DNA from: Acanthochromis polyacanthus
Lineage: Eukaryota > Chordata > Actinopteri > Pomacentridae
Reading direction: 5' to 3'
Length of the DNA stretch: 64,000 nucleotides
NCBI RefSeq assembly: GCF_021347895.1
Contig: NC_067113.1
Coordinates: 2,586,251 to 2,650,250, forward strand
Numbering within the stretch: the first letter of the stretch is position 1; each line of letters opens with the position of its first letter. Of the stretch, positions 50,056-60,883 are shown one piece after another. The notes under the pieces were generated by a model that saw only the letters and a list, made by a program, of their open reading frames with translations, made no database searches and was not told where the DNA came from. Position numbers and translations under genes: made by a program.

Positions 50056-50790
50056 GAGGCGCGGTTTATTTTCTTTGATTGTCACTTGGCAAATTACGAA
50101 AAAGTTGTAAGTTAACCCTTTTTTCACATTTATTAGGCAAAATTAGCTTCGCCACCGTGGCTAAACATGCTAAAAATGGCTTCGCCATCCTGAGGAAGGT
50201 TTTAAGCCTAGACTTAAATGTAGAGAGAGTGTCTGCCTGTCTGACCCATGGAGAGAGCTGATTCCACAGACACTATCAAATAAAGCAGAAATGCCTGAAA
50301 AACTAGAAATGCACTCAGAGAGCACAGAATATTTCTTGTATCCAGACAGTGATCTGGATCACCCTCAAAATCTAATCAATTGTTCTTTGTCCCATTTCTG
50401 ACATTTCCTGAAAGTCTCATCAAAATCTGCACACAGAGTTATGTTTATAACAGACAAACAAACCCACTCAAAACATAACCTTCATGGCGGAGGTGAAAAT
50501 CTTAAATGTTTTCTAAGATTGATACAGTCCAGTGGCTGGCTTCCAGCTGTGAGCATCACAGCTTACCTTAGCAGAAATCATGACAGTCAATATTTTGTTC
50601 ACTTTTACCGAGCCACTGACTTTTCACTGCCATTGCTTGCACTGAGCTAAGCCATGTTGTTAAGAGCTTAAAGCCAGCTACTGGTCGTATTGACACAAAA
50701 ATGATATTGATCATGTCTCTCTATGAAAATGACAGAGAAAGGGTTAACTCCCAAATTGTCTGAGTATTCCTTTAATGCACAAGGCTAGAA
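50056..50790. repeat. Contains a CCGCC-ended repeat copy (about 50290-50500)
   Basis: GTGATCTGGATCACC, CATTTCTGACATTTCCTGAAAG, AACAGACAAACAAAC and the end ATGGCGGAGGTG match, in order, words of 23060-23297 and 59941-60231. Outside it nothing is recognised. Confidence 0.5.
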
Positions 50791-50884
50791 AGCAGTGTCG
50801 TCAGGACAGTTGAAATGGGGACAATTTTTAATTGACAATTTACAACATTTTGCTGATGGAATGTTTTGTTTGATTTCATCACAG

Positions 50885-51259
50885 GATTGTGACACTGATG
50901 AGACGTGGGCAAAAGTATCTGTCGGGGTGCTGACTGTTGTCAGTGAAGATGAGCAAGTCGTTCCAAATCAGCTCCACCTTCACCCAATATCTACTGCCAT
51001 CATTGTTGAGGGAGGTATTGTAATGGACAATGTCCAGAACCTGCCTGAGGCACTTTGCCTTTTGTTTGGATTGTCATACGCTTTACATTTAGACTACCCA
51101 AAGGCCATGAAAAACACTTTGGGCTTCATTCAAAGAGTGATGCTTGGCCTGGGAGAGAGCAAACTCCCACCAAAATTGCGAAGTCTTAAAAATCTCTTGT
51201 TGAGTTACAATCCAAATGCACGAGTGGATTCAGTTGTTTCTTATTGTTCACTGTATTAA
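50885..51259 (+). CDS. Last exon of a SAMD3-like uncharacterised fish protein (partial)
   Basis: A splice acceptor (TTTGATTTCATCACAG) is followed directly by 124 open codons: DCDTDETWAKVSVGVLTV, then HPISTAIIVEGGIVMDNVQN, PEALCLLFGLSYALHLDYPK and a helix ending LPPKLRSLKNLLLSYNPNAR. I associate the LFGL-YAL-L-YPK pattern with the C-terminus of multi-copy fish proteins annotated as SAMD3-like or uncharacterised; function is unknown. No stop or frameshift is seen, so the exon could be real or a recent dispersed copy. Upstream exons were not found in this window; open-frame extension to 50795 is intronic in this reading. Confidence 0.5.
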   Translation, partial: DCDTDETWAKVSVGVLTVVSEDEQVVPNQLHLHPISTAIIVEGGIVMDNVQNLPEALCLLFGLSYALHLDYPKAMKNTLGFIQRVMLGLGESKLPPKLRSLKNLLLSYNPNARVDSVVSYCSLY

Positions 51260-52779
51260 AGTCAGCCCACGGGTTCAATAGCAAGTTAGAGGCTGTAGAT
51301 GTTCGTACATTCATTCACACAGGTGAGATTGCCAGTCATTACTCTCTCAGGTTTTTGTGTTAAATACAGTGTTATAAAGAGAAGAAAAAGTTGATGTAAA
51401 TGGAAGAAAAATAAAAGGCAATTTATATTTGAACTTTCAGCAGTTATTACCTTGATTTATTATGTTTAATTGTAATTCGGATTATTTTAAGAAATTGGAG
51501 CGTGTTTTTCATTCCTGTATGGATATTTTTGAACCACTTGAATTGCTTAAGTTCAGTTTGCATGGTTTTAGAAAATAAGTCAGATTGCTGTCCAAGTAAA
51601 TATATAACTTAGAAATGCTAAGTTAGTTCAACTTAGATAAGTATGTTAAATGAACTGAACAGTGTAAATTTAACATGCAATTTAGTAGATTGAAATAGTA
51701 ATTCTGAGTAGTCTTTACTAAGTCAAGCGTGTTCTAAAATGAGTTATCAAGTACAGTCTACTTGATTGTTTTAGTTGCTTAAACTCATTTGTAAGTGTAC
51801 TCTACAAAGGAAGTGCTAGTTAGTACAACTAAATTTAACTCGTTCTCTTTACTTTTTTTTTAAGTGCAACCGATTTGCATGCTTTTTTTAAGTAATGATA
51901 ACTAATTGGATTTTACATTGTAACAGGGTTAATTAGTATGCACTGCCAACAGTTTCTTTGGCCTGGTGTTACAGAAACATCAAACTAGAAAGAAATTTTT
52001 GTCCCTTGCAGTGAATGGAAGTGTGATAAAGTACTCATGTATAAAGATCAATATTAGGGGGGTTTGCATGTTTCAGTCAATTGTGTACAAATTGCATGAG
52101 ACTTAGATTACTAACATTTTGGCGTTATGATGCTTGATTGTATTTTTCTAATACACTGTGATACTTACAAATCTGTGCATGTCTTTTCAGTGTGTTTCAG
52201 GGAGTGGCTGAAAAAACAGAATGTGGAACAAGCAGAATTGGAAGCCAGGGTGGGAAAGGCTGGATGTTGCATCTCCGAAAAAAATCATGGACATTAATAG
52301 ACAAAACAAAAAGGCCACTTAAGTGGTGAGTGTCTAAGTCCAAAACATTTCCAGTTGTACAGTATATTGCATTTTCATGTTTTGGATTTTCCTTGTTTAG
52401 GCCCATAGATGTATTGTGTGTTTATTTGTAATCATAGTCATTCATCTTATTAAATAATATTATGTAATATATTTCCTAATGTTTGTTACCTTATTGTTAT
52501 TAAACTACATTGTCATGAACAAATTGTCTTCATTGAACAGCAACTTGACATTAAGAAACATTAAGCACGTGATATTTTTACAACTTCTGGTCGCAATCAA
52601 CATTCCAGCATCCCAACGGAGACTAATATCAACAGGTATGGTTCTGCTAATCGGCATAAAAGATTGGTGACCATAGAATAGAATGCTTGACATCAGTATT
52701 CCATGATAGGACCACATTACCAGCTTGCCATTATTCTGTGTGGGCAATAAGCCAACAGCATCTCATACAGGTGACACAG
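51260..52779. other. No gene confirmed
   Basis: AT-rich sequence. 51600-51910 repeats AACTTAGA/AAGTT-like words. An acceptor-like GTGTGTTTCAG at about 52199 precedes a 30-codon open stretch (REWLKKQNVEQAELEARVGK) that might be an exon; I do not recognise it. Confidence 0.35.
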
Positions 52780-53036
52780 CACTACAGACCAGCATTGTAT
52801 GCTGATATGCTGGTATATACCAGCATGCCACGGTGGTCACCAACATGAAGACCAACATTTGTTGTGTTTTGAAGCTGGTATGCTGGTCACCAGCTTGCCA
52901 GCATGCCATGTTGGTCACCAGCATGCCATGCTGGTTACCAGCATACCATGCTAGTGACCAGCTTCAAAACACAACAAATGTTGGTCTTCATGCTGGTGAC
53001 CAGCATGCTGGTCCATGCTGGTTTTTTCAGCAGGGA
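52780..53036. repeat. CTGGT/ACCAG repeat, copy 2, with 41-bp hairpin arms
   Basis: 52839-52879 and 52957-52997 are inverted repeats matching at 40 of 41 positions (arm core GAAGACCAACATTTGTTGTG). The loop is itself made of GCATGCCATG and CACCAGC words. The right end TGGTTTTTTCAGCAG mirrors the left end of copy 1 at 46362. Confidence 0.85.
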
Positions 53037-53089
53037 GAGAAGACCAAAGATGCACAGAAAATGAAGATTTTGTTTCAGATGTAATATAT

Positions 53090-53206
53090 TACTACTACTA
53101 CTACTACTAATAATAATAATAATAAAACAACAACAACTATAATAACAACAACATCAATAATAATAAAACAGCACCAATAACAATAACAATAACATTCATA
53201 ATAAAC
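53090..53206. repeat. (ACT)n/(AAT)n/(AAC)n trinucleotide tract
   Basis: ACT triplets pass into degenerate AAT and AAC triplets. Confidence 0.9.
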
Positions 53207-54318
53207 ATATTCTAGCAATGGAGAACACCAAGGACTCCAGATTCTCCCTATGGTCCCAAAGCCTGTTTCGGCGGTTTTTGTCATTGTAGAGACTGTGGTG
53301 GACAGAAGAAGTTTTTTTGGAGTGGCACAAATTTATTTATGTAAAATTTTATTGTGACTCCTGACGATTTTGTAAATAGTTGTGCAAAAGCGCCTAAAAA
53401 TTTCTTGCATTTTAGTGCAAATAATGGTATATAACTGTGTTAACTGCTAAATTTTCACATTATTTTATGACAAACAATTTATGTTTGCATTCTAAGTTCT
53501 GAAAAGGGTTTGTTACACATGTTTATGGTGTCCACAGTAAAAAAAAAATGTCAGAAACTCTTTGTGCGCACTGAAGAAACACTCATGTACTTGTCATTGA
53601 CTCCAATATATACATATACTGATCAACAACAACATTAAAACATCTTGCCTAGTTTTCTACATGTCCTCCATGTGTCACCAAAACAGTTGTGAAACCATTG
53701 TTGGTTTGGATAACTGGACGCCTGTGGGAGTCCTGTGGTTTCTGGCACCAGGATGTTGTAGTTCCTGGGGGTGGCGTCTCTGTGGATCAGTCTTCCGATT
53801 TATTATGCAATATATGTATGTGTAGATTTTGATAAATAAGTCTTCATTGATGTGAAGGGGTTGTTACTTGGTCAAGTGTTTTCACTTTTGGGAAATAATA
53901 TTTTGCCTAACAGAGTAGCACAGTGCAGTAATTACTTTAGCTCATTCAGCTCTCTGAGGTCTGACTCAGGATCACAGTTTGTTCTGTTCTTTTTCCCCCT
54001 TTTTTATTGGATGAAAAGACTAGCGCAGATCAAAACACACAGATGAACAAACAGAACTGAAGTTTCTGAAAGCTAAGTGAAAGGGATGACTTTATATTCC
54101 TTCAGAACATCCCAGTGACATATTACTTTCATGTAAAATCCGGAAAAAAACAAGGAAAAACTTAAAAATTGACATATAACATGATGTAATACCGTTGTTG
54201 GAACTTGTCAAAGGGAGTTAGTTTTGCTAATATACTACACAGTAGAAGAGCACCACACAAAATCTGCAGTTTGGTGGGTGTTTTATGTTTGAGATATGAG
54301 AGCTGGTTTCATTTCTAT
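53207..54318. other. No gene seen
   Basis: No recognisable coding or mobile sequence. Confidence 0.4.
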
Positions 54319-54589
54319 GGGGAGGCATGGCTCAGTGAGTAGAGTGGCCGTCTTGCAACCGGAGGGTTGCCGGTTCGATCTTCGGCCCGTCGTGCTCATG
54401 TCGAGGTGTCCCTGAGCAAGACACCTAACCCCTAATTGCTCCTGATGGGTCGTGGTTAGCGCCTTGCTAACAGCTTCCGCCATCAGTGTGTGAATGTGTG
54501 TGTGAATGGGTGAATGTGACGTATAATGTAAAGCGCTTTGGGTACCTTGCAGGTATTATAAAAGCGCTATATAAATACAGATCATTTAC
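54319..54589 (+). mobile_element. tRNA-derived SINE with L2-like tail
   Basis: A-box-like GGCTCAGTGAGTAGAGTGG and B-box-like GGTTCGATCTTCGG are correctly spaced. The body TCCCTGAGCAAGACACCTAA and the tail TAAAGCGCTTTGGGTACC then AAAGCGCTATATAAATACAG are those of a common teleost SINE. It is a different family from 2840-3195. The target duplication is not resolved. Confidence 0.85.
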
Positions 54590-55671
54590 GCGGGAAATAT
54601 TTTTGGGAAAAGTCACCATCATTGTTTGCCAATTTGGAAATTATAGTAGTCAGTACAAAATTGTCTTCCTGCAGGTCAACATCCAGTATGACTCTCAGTC
54701 ACACTGTAACATAAGCTGTTCTATTATCTTCTCTAATACCGTGATCTATGCCCTTGACAGCTGCTAATTAGCAAGTTGGATGGCTTTTGGCCTCTGATTT
54801 CATCTGTGATTTTTCCCTCTTTATGTGTGATCACCTGTCACTGCAAGCTATCCAATTAAGATGTTTAAACCTATCCACACATGAGAAGTAGCATTATATG
54901 GCCATGTTAAGACTGAAATGAGATCGTTTTCATGCAGTTAATAGAGTTTGATAAATCTCATTTCATGCAAACCTTGAAATAGAAAACAGGAGAATGTTAC
55001 AATAATCACATATGCTTCATGCATGCTCATTAGTATATTAGGCGATGCATTTCCTAGATGACCAGATATCCTTTATCAAACATACTATTTTATCACAGCA
55101 GTTTGTGTACATATGAAAGAACCCAGGTCATCTGTCATGTGACACCAGAGAAACAAATTTGCATAAGCTACTGTACAAAAAGGATTACAGGAGATTACTC
55201 ATGCAGCAGCGGTGCAAATTATTTAGATTAAAAATCATTATCATAATAATATGGCTTCATCTCTTCTAATTATACAAAACTCAATAGATTTGTTAAGACT
55301 GAATTTGGCTTCATGTGTACAGATAATGGATCTGTAATGTTTCCGTTGAGATGCTGCTCTGTCCCGAAGCTGGATTCGGGCATGTACTGCAGCAGCATTT
55401 CGAACATTAATCAGTGTTGACTGTGTGTGTCTAACAGTCGACATTGTGTGTGTATCTGAGCTACTTATCTTCTTAGTTATTTAATATCTAATCAACATTT
55501 CCAACAAGAGTCTCACAAGGCGTTGTACTGTCTGTCTGCAGACGTGTGTCTGCCTGGATGTGTGTCTGTATGGAAATGGGTTCTGAAACAGTCAAAAGGA
55601 GGCTGATGTAATTTCAGTTGGAAATCACATCATGAATTCTAATAGTCTTGTCTGTCTATTATTATGAGCTT

Positions 55672-55674
<3 letters not shown>
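54590..55674. other. No gene seen
   Basis: AT-rich sequence with no recognised features. Confidence 0.4.
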
Positions 55675-55723
<49 letters not shown>

Positions 55724-55745
55724 GTGTGTGTGTGTGTGTGTGTGT
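55675..55745. repeat. (GT)n microsatellite
   Basis: GT dinucleotides with a single TCG break at about 55722, bordering the CpG-rich repeat. Confidence 0.95.
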
Positions 55746-55751
55746 AGGGGG

Positions 55752-56137
55752 GGTGTATGGCGTCAGAATCATTTCAAAAAGCGTGCGCAGCTATCAACTG
55801 AACGTGTCAGGCGCGTGCTTTGACGCCTGTGCGCCTGACGCGTAATCTCGTTCCCCCATTGACTTATAATGGCCTCCCGTTCACACGCATGTTCATGTAT
55901 GATCATTGCTGCACTCCGACAGTCACACGACGCGGAGCGGCCATGCGTAACATTCATGCGTTTTTTTTACAAATGCACACATTAACACTCACATGAAGAT
56001 TATAGAACATTTCGGTCACGCGCTCACACGTACGCGGAAATGACGTGTGCGAACTCTGTCACGCGTAACAAGAAGCTGCGTGCATATGTCTCAATTTCTG
56101 ATTGTACACAATAGAACGTTGATCTGCACCGTGCCGT
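55752..56137 (+). repeat. CpG-rich ACGCGT repeat, copy 1 (forward)
   Basis: Opens TATGGCGTCAGAATC, runs through AGCGTGCGCAGCTATCAA, ATTATGGCCTCCC-like and GGAAATGACGTGTGCG words with repeated ACGCG motifs, and ends GATCTGCACCGTGC. CpG density is far above that of the surroundings. At its end a perfect 27-bp inverted repeat (56093-56119 with 56138-56164) joins it to the inverted copy 2. Confidence 0.75.
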
Positions 56138-57165
56138 ACGTTCTATTGTGTACAATCAGAAATTGCGACCGCACGTGTGTGTGAACGCATAACAGTATTT
56201 GTCAAACAGTGACAGACAGGCGTGCAGGCACTGCTTCATAGGTATGCAGCTTGTTCATTCATTTCATTTATTATTTTATTTGAATGGGACAGTGCATATT
56301 AATGAACATACAACGATGTAAATATGCCAGATTTAGCTCAAGGCTAATTTCCATCTGTTGTCCCATGGGGTAAAAGACATACCACCAAAACAAGAACATA
56401 CAGGACATTAAGCAAAAAAACAAGACAGGACAAAGATACAATATAAAAACTAAACTAAACATTCAACCACAACCTACACTTTTCTCTCTCGCTCATACAC
56501 ACATCATCCTATCATTTTAAAACTGACATGCTCTTGTAACTTTCTGAATGACTCTCTAATGGTCACATGAGTGTTGCTGTAACAGCCATTCTTTAAGTTG
56601 CCTCTTAAAAGAGACATAGGTGGTACTTTTTCTAACTGTCAACAGTAGATCGTTCCAACTGGAGCAGCCCTTAATGGATAGTACATTTTTTGAGAATTCA
56701 CAACCACGATATTGCACTTCACAGTCCCCCCTTACTGTGGAGCGAGTGTTCTTTAAGCTGGACTTTTGTTTAATAAATCCATTAAGTGGTGGCAGGGCTA
56801 AGCCGTTCAGAACTCTATATATGAGACAATTATTTATAAGATTTTAAAACTTTCAAATGTTAAAAACTTGTATTTCTCCATTAAAACACATATATGAAAT
56901 CTTAATAGCTTTTTTAAAAAGCTGCTCTATTGGTTTAAGTGCAATAACATCAGCAAAAGACCAGACTGTGAAACAGTATTTAATGTGAGAAAATATCATA
57001 CAGTGAAGGTAAGACTTAGCTGCCTCTGTAATGATGAATGGTCTGATTTGTTTAAAATTTTGTAAATTAAATCTGATGGTATTTGCAACCTTTTTCACAT
57101 GCTTTTTGTTACGCGTGAAATACAATCTGCATGTTACAACGCACGCACGCACGCATGCACGCATG
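56138..57165 (-). repeat. CpG-rich ACGCGT repeat, copy 2 (inverted), split by a LINE
   Basis: 56138-56253 (ACGTTCTATTGTGTACAATC, then GACAGACAGGCGTGCAGGC) and 57106-57165 (GTTACGCGTGAAATACAATC, then ACGCACGCACGC) are two parts of one inverted copy. The LINE at 56254-57105 sits within the word AGCTTCTTGTTACGCG known from the uninterrupted copies. Confidence 0.65.
56254..57105 (-). pseudogene. LINE ORF2 C-terminus and 3' tail (5'-truncated)
   Basis: Minus-strand frame: CMIFSHIKYCFTVWSFADVI, then IEQLFKKAIKISY, a break with stops near 56850, then YRVLNGLALPPLNGFI, RSTVRGDCEVQYRGCEF, SIKGCSSWNDLL and FKRQLKEWL. This is the post-reverse-transcriptase end of an L2/CR1-group LINE. The 3' region ends in a TAAATGAAATGAATG tail at the left border. 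It is the same protein ending as at 19545-19951. Confidence 0.75.
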
Positions 57166-57415
57166 TATGGCGTCACAATCGTGTCAAAACAATCAAAGCA
57201 ACTCGCAGCAACGTGTCTGTACACGCATGATTATTTTCTTACGCGTGCGTGCGTGCATTGTCATGTGCAGATTGTATTTCACGCGTAACAAGAAGCTGCG
57301 TGCGTATGAAGCAGCGCGTACACGCCTGTCTGTCACTGTTTGACAAATACTATTACGCGTTCACACACGCGTGCGGTCGCCATACACAATAGAACGTTTC
57401 TGCACCGTGCGTACC
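57166..57415 (+). repeat. CpG-rich ACGCGT repeat, copy 3 (forward, short form)
   Basis: TATGGCGTCACAATCGTGTC, CAATCAAAGCAACTCGCAGC, ACGCGTAACAAGAAGCTGCG and the end TCTGCACCGTGCGTACC match copies 1 and 4. The middle block found in copy 1 (GGAAATGACG region) is missing here. Confidence 0.7.
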
Positions 57416-57478
57416 AGTCCGCCTCACATGAGCGTGTCGCGTAGTTGGCCTTTTCATTTTAGTCAGCCAGGGGAGGCA

Positions 57479-58069
57479 CAGTGTTGCCAACTTAGTGACT
57501 TTCTCGCTAAATCTAGCGACTTTTCAAAGCTCCTAGCGACTTTTTTGGGTCAAAAGCGACTAGCGACAAATCTAGCGACTTTTTCTGCCATTTTGGAGAC
57601 TCTGATGGGAAAACTCGGCTCATTCTGCAGTTACTGTTTTCAACAAGCAGCAGGTGCTGCTGTGAGCTTCTCCCCCTCCCAGAGCACAGGCTGTCAGTCC
57701 AGTAACCCCGCAGCAGTCCCAGTGAGGGGAGGGGGAGACCCACATCACTCTGCGGCCAGACGATAGATGAATCGCGCATGCGCAAAGTCACTACAGATCC
57801 CATCCAGACTTACGGAGCGAAATATAAATGAAAATGTTTCTTCACTGTCATGCTAAAATAAACCACAGCATTTAGCCTCTAGTACAAAAACATATTTTGA
57901 GTGTTTTATATTCACTTTTTGGTCTCTTCCACAACGTTATTCCTCTCTCCTACAAGGTTGATGACAATTACATGCAAACTGGGGAATATGCAAATTAGGC
58001 GATGACGTCATTTAACGACTTTTAGGACAGCCAACAGCGACTTTCCTTGCTGAGGAGTTGGCAACAGTG
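57479..58069. mobile_element. hAT MITE (591 bp), perfect 8-bp target duplication
   Basis: The ends read CAGTGTTGCCAACTTAGTGA and, complemented from the right, CACTGTTGCCAACTCCTCAG. GGGAGGCA flanks it at 57471-57478 and 58070-58077. Internal repeats TCTAGCGACTTTT occur near the left and AACAGCGACTTTCC near the right. No transposase. The 8-bp duplication and CAGTGTTGCCAACT end are typical of hAT. Confidence 0.9.
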
Positions 58070-59689
58070 GGGAGGCAGCAGTGAGCCATACTGGTGGAAA
58101 AGAAGAAGACGAAGAAGAGTCTCCCCTTTTCGACCGAGGCAGTTCTGGTTCGAGGTTAGAGTCGGTGGCCGATTCGGCTCCGGTTTTTTGTTTTTCGACA
58201 GGCGGTGGGCCGCTTCCGGGCTCCAAAAACTGGGACTCGCACCTGCCCCAACTCGTTGCTGGGCCAGAGGTGGCCTGAGGTGAGAGCCCAGTACGTCAGG
58301 GGCTGGGGTTACAGTCCGACCGTCAACAGGGGAAACACAGAAGCGCCGTTTTTAAACAGCCGAGCGAGCAGCAGTAATGTTCAGTGTTTGTGTTTTAAAA
58401 ACCGGTAAATATAGAAGCAAAATCCAAGCAGCAACGGTCTGAGGAGGAGACCCAAAGCTTCCTGGAACTGTGGTCTTCATATGAAATTCAGTGGAAGTTA
58501 GAGGGAGCCTCTTGGACCACACCGGTGTTCGAAACAATCCAGTGGGAGACGGCTACAGCTGTACGAACGGAGCCTGACTAACACCTCAACAACTAAAAAG
58601 TTCAGAAATGACTACAAGAACCAGAAAAGGCAGTCGGGACGCAGCAGTTTTTGGCCAAAAAGAGCCCCAATTTTTTCCGGCTGCATTCCGTGATTCCAAC
58701 CGGGTCCCTGAACGCAACAGCTGAGCAGGAGTTGATGCAGGCCGCAGTACCGATCCTGATAGGTAAGTTTTATTTCTTAAACACCCTGCTGTTAGCCGAC
58801 TATGAATACGCCAGCTACAACAGATCCTCATCAATATTATGAACGTTACGCCAGCTAACGTGGTCCGGACACAGGATCAGAGGTCGACTATTTGCTAACC
58901 AGTTAGCCACTGCTAAGCTAGCAAGCTATGAAAACCGTCTTATAAAACCTGAGAAACAGCAACTATATTTCATTACCAGACCTGTATTCAGAACCTCCCA
59001 CGTTGTTACACAATGGCCCATTAATCATATTGCTGAACTATATGATAATCATTGAAATTTCCCTTGAAGAACCAATAAACTGTTTAACATTATTAACACG
59101 AGTCTAAAACTTATTCAGAAGATCAAATTAACACAATGAAGTGAGGAATACTGGTAATGTGCAGCTATTTTTTATAATTTCAAGGTAAAATGCTGATTGT
59201 TCTGTGATTTTCCAGCTTTGCAGATGTGGAAATCCAATGCATTCATTACTTATACACAGATTTCTTTGATGGTTTTTAGTTGTTGCTCAAATATATCAAG
59301 GCATTTAGCACTACTGGAAATTATTACAGGCATTTTTTGTAACATTTTCTAACATCGTACGGACAAATTAATAATTAATGGAGAAAATGGTTTTAAATTA
59401 CAGATGCTATCAACAACATTTCTTGTTAATTTTATTTAGTTGTCGGCCTAGGATGATGAGGTCCAGTTACCAGGATCACTACTCTGCAGCTTACTGGTTC
59501 CGTCCTGCAGCTCCTTCATGCTGTCCTCCTCGCTACAGGCCAAATCAAGTAAGATTTTGATTTAATTAATTAACACCATACATTTACAATAAAAAAATCA
59601 AGTAAGACTTGTTTAGACTACGCAGACATCAACATGATCAATATGTTATCTTTTGGCTCATCCTAAAATCACAACGTACAACATTTATT

Positions 59690-59765
59690 TTAATCAATCA
59701 ATCAATCAAAGTTTATTTCTACATCACTTTTCTTACATAAAGTAGCACTAAGTGCTTAACAAGTT
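59690..59765 (-). repeat. LINE tail with (TCAA)n
   Basis: (ATCA)n followed by AAAGTTTATTTCTACATCAC and AGTGCTTAACAAG is a common fish LINE 3' tail, read from its end. Only the tail remains. Confidence 0.6.
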
Positions 59766-59831
59766 AAAAACAAACAATAAAAAGACAATGCCCCACATCC
59801 CTCCCAACTCAACTCCCATCATACTCCCTAT

Positions 59832-59896
59832 CAACACACACACATACACACGCAAACAGTCACACAGCCACACAGCCACACACACACACATACACA
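59832..59896. repeat. Imperfect (CA)n tract
   Basis: CA-rich sequence with interruptions, just before the foldback MITE. Confidence 0.8.
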
Positions 59897-59940
59897 CTTC
59901 TACAACAGAAATAACTAGAAAAGCATGCAGAGAGCGCAGA

Positions 59941-60231
59941 CTTCCGCCAGGCCATCTGTCTGTCTGTCTGTTTGTTAACAGCATAACTCAAAAAGTTATG
60001 GACAGATTTTCACCAAATTTTTACAGAATGTCCGGAAGAGCAAAAGTAACAATCGAATAGATTTTGGAGGTGATCCGGATCACCGTCTGCATCCAGGATT
60101 TTTTTGAAGGACTCTGTACAATTGAGAGATGGCCGCCAAAATCCGTCCATAACTTTTTGAGTTATGCTGTTAACAGACAAACAGACAAACAAACACCGAT
60201 GATTACATAACCTCCTGGCGGAGGTAATAAG
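59941..60231. mobile_element. Foldback MITE (about 291 bp), CCGCC ends
   Basis: The left CTTCCGCCAGG, (TCTG)n, AACAGCATAACTCAAAAAGT is mirrored at the right by ACTTTTTGAGTTATGCTGTT, (CAGACAAA)n and CCTGGCGGAGG. GTGATCCGGATCACC near the centre is itself palindromic. It is the best preserved of four family members in the window (5120-5640, 23060-23297, 50290-50500). It is non-coding. Confidence 0.75.
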
Positions 60232-60501
60232 TTAACTGTGTTCATGAATATAGAAAATAATTACTGACAACTAATGCTGCTTGGGTGCTTTTATGCAGGA
60301 TAAAGGAACCAGGATGCTACTGTGGATCTGCTGCAGTATCTGGAGACGTCAGAGGAACGGTTCTTGGAACAGATCTGAAGACACCGAGACCTGACCACTG
60401 CCCTGCTCCAGAACATCCAGAGGACTGATGAAAATTCAATCACCTTTGCTGGACTGATGGGACGCATGGTGTCGGTGCTGGAGCGACTGTCACAGAAATA
60501 A

Positions 60502-60883
60502 ACTGCATTGTCCACTATTCCTGCCTTTTTTAGAAAAAGTAATCATATTTTTTATAAATTCTTTTCCTTCTTAGCTATTTAAGTACACTGGTATTTTACT
60601 CTTGCACTTTCGGTGAATACAAATATATTTGTGATGAAAGATGCGTGTTTTGTCTATAATCTACAGAGATTTTATTCAGTGTTAAGTGCACACTTCTACG
60701 TACACACATTTTGACAGATAATCAGTTTTGCTTTTCAAGCAGATTTCAATCTGAAACATATCAGCAACATACCAGTATGTTGTTTCTTACAACATGTCAC
60801 ACCAAGCTAGATAAACTGCACTACTGCAGCAGATATATTATTGAAGTGTGCTTACATTACATGTCTACATACACTACTCACAA
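60502..60883. other. No gene seen
   Basis: AT-rich, downstream of the Myb/SANT remnant. Confidence 0.4.

Larger units (their letters stand above)
58409..60501 (+). pseudogene. Myb/SANT-like multi-exon gene, decayed
   Basis: Three exon-like parts keep splice sites: 58409-58762 (donor GATAG|GTAAGT), 59440-59548 (acceptor TTTATTTAG, donor TCAA|GTAAGA) and 60299-60501 (acceptor TTTATGCAG, stop TAA). Exon 1 encodes RSEEETQSFLELWSSYEIQ followed by KLEGASWTTPVFETI, the first helices of a Myb/SANT-like domain, then stops appear (after RTEPD) and the rest (VQK-LQE) is frame-broken. The last exon encodes VDLLQYLETSEERFLEQ, one TGA, then LLQNIQRTDENSITF and MGRMVSVLERL, a C-terminal coiled-coil like those of Myb/SANT proteins carried by Harbinger-type transposons. 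Such genes occur both as host and transposon genes; the stops point to a relic. Microsatellite, LINE tail and a foldback MITE fill the last intron. Confidence 0.6.

Noticed and set aside
54325..54395. tRNA gene
   Set aside because: Same reasoning: part of a SINE with an L2-like tail.
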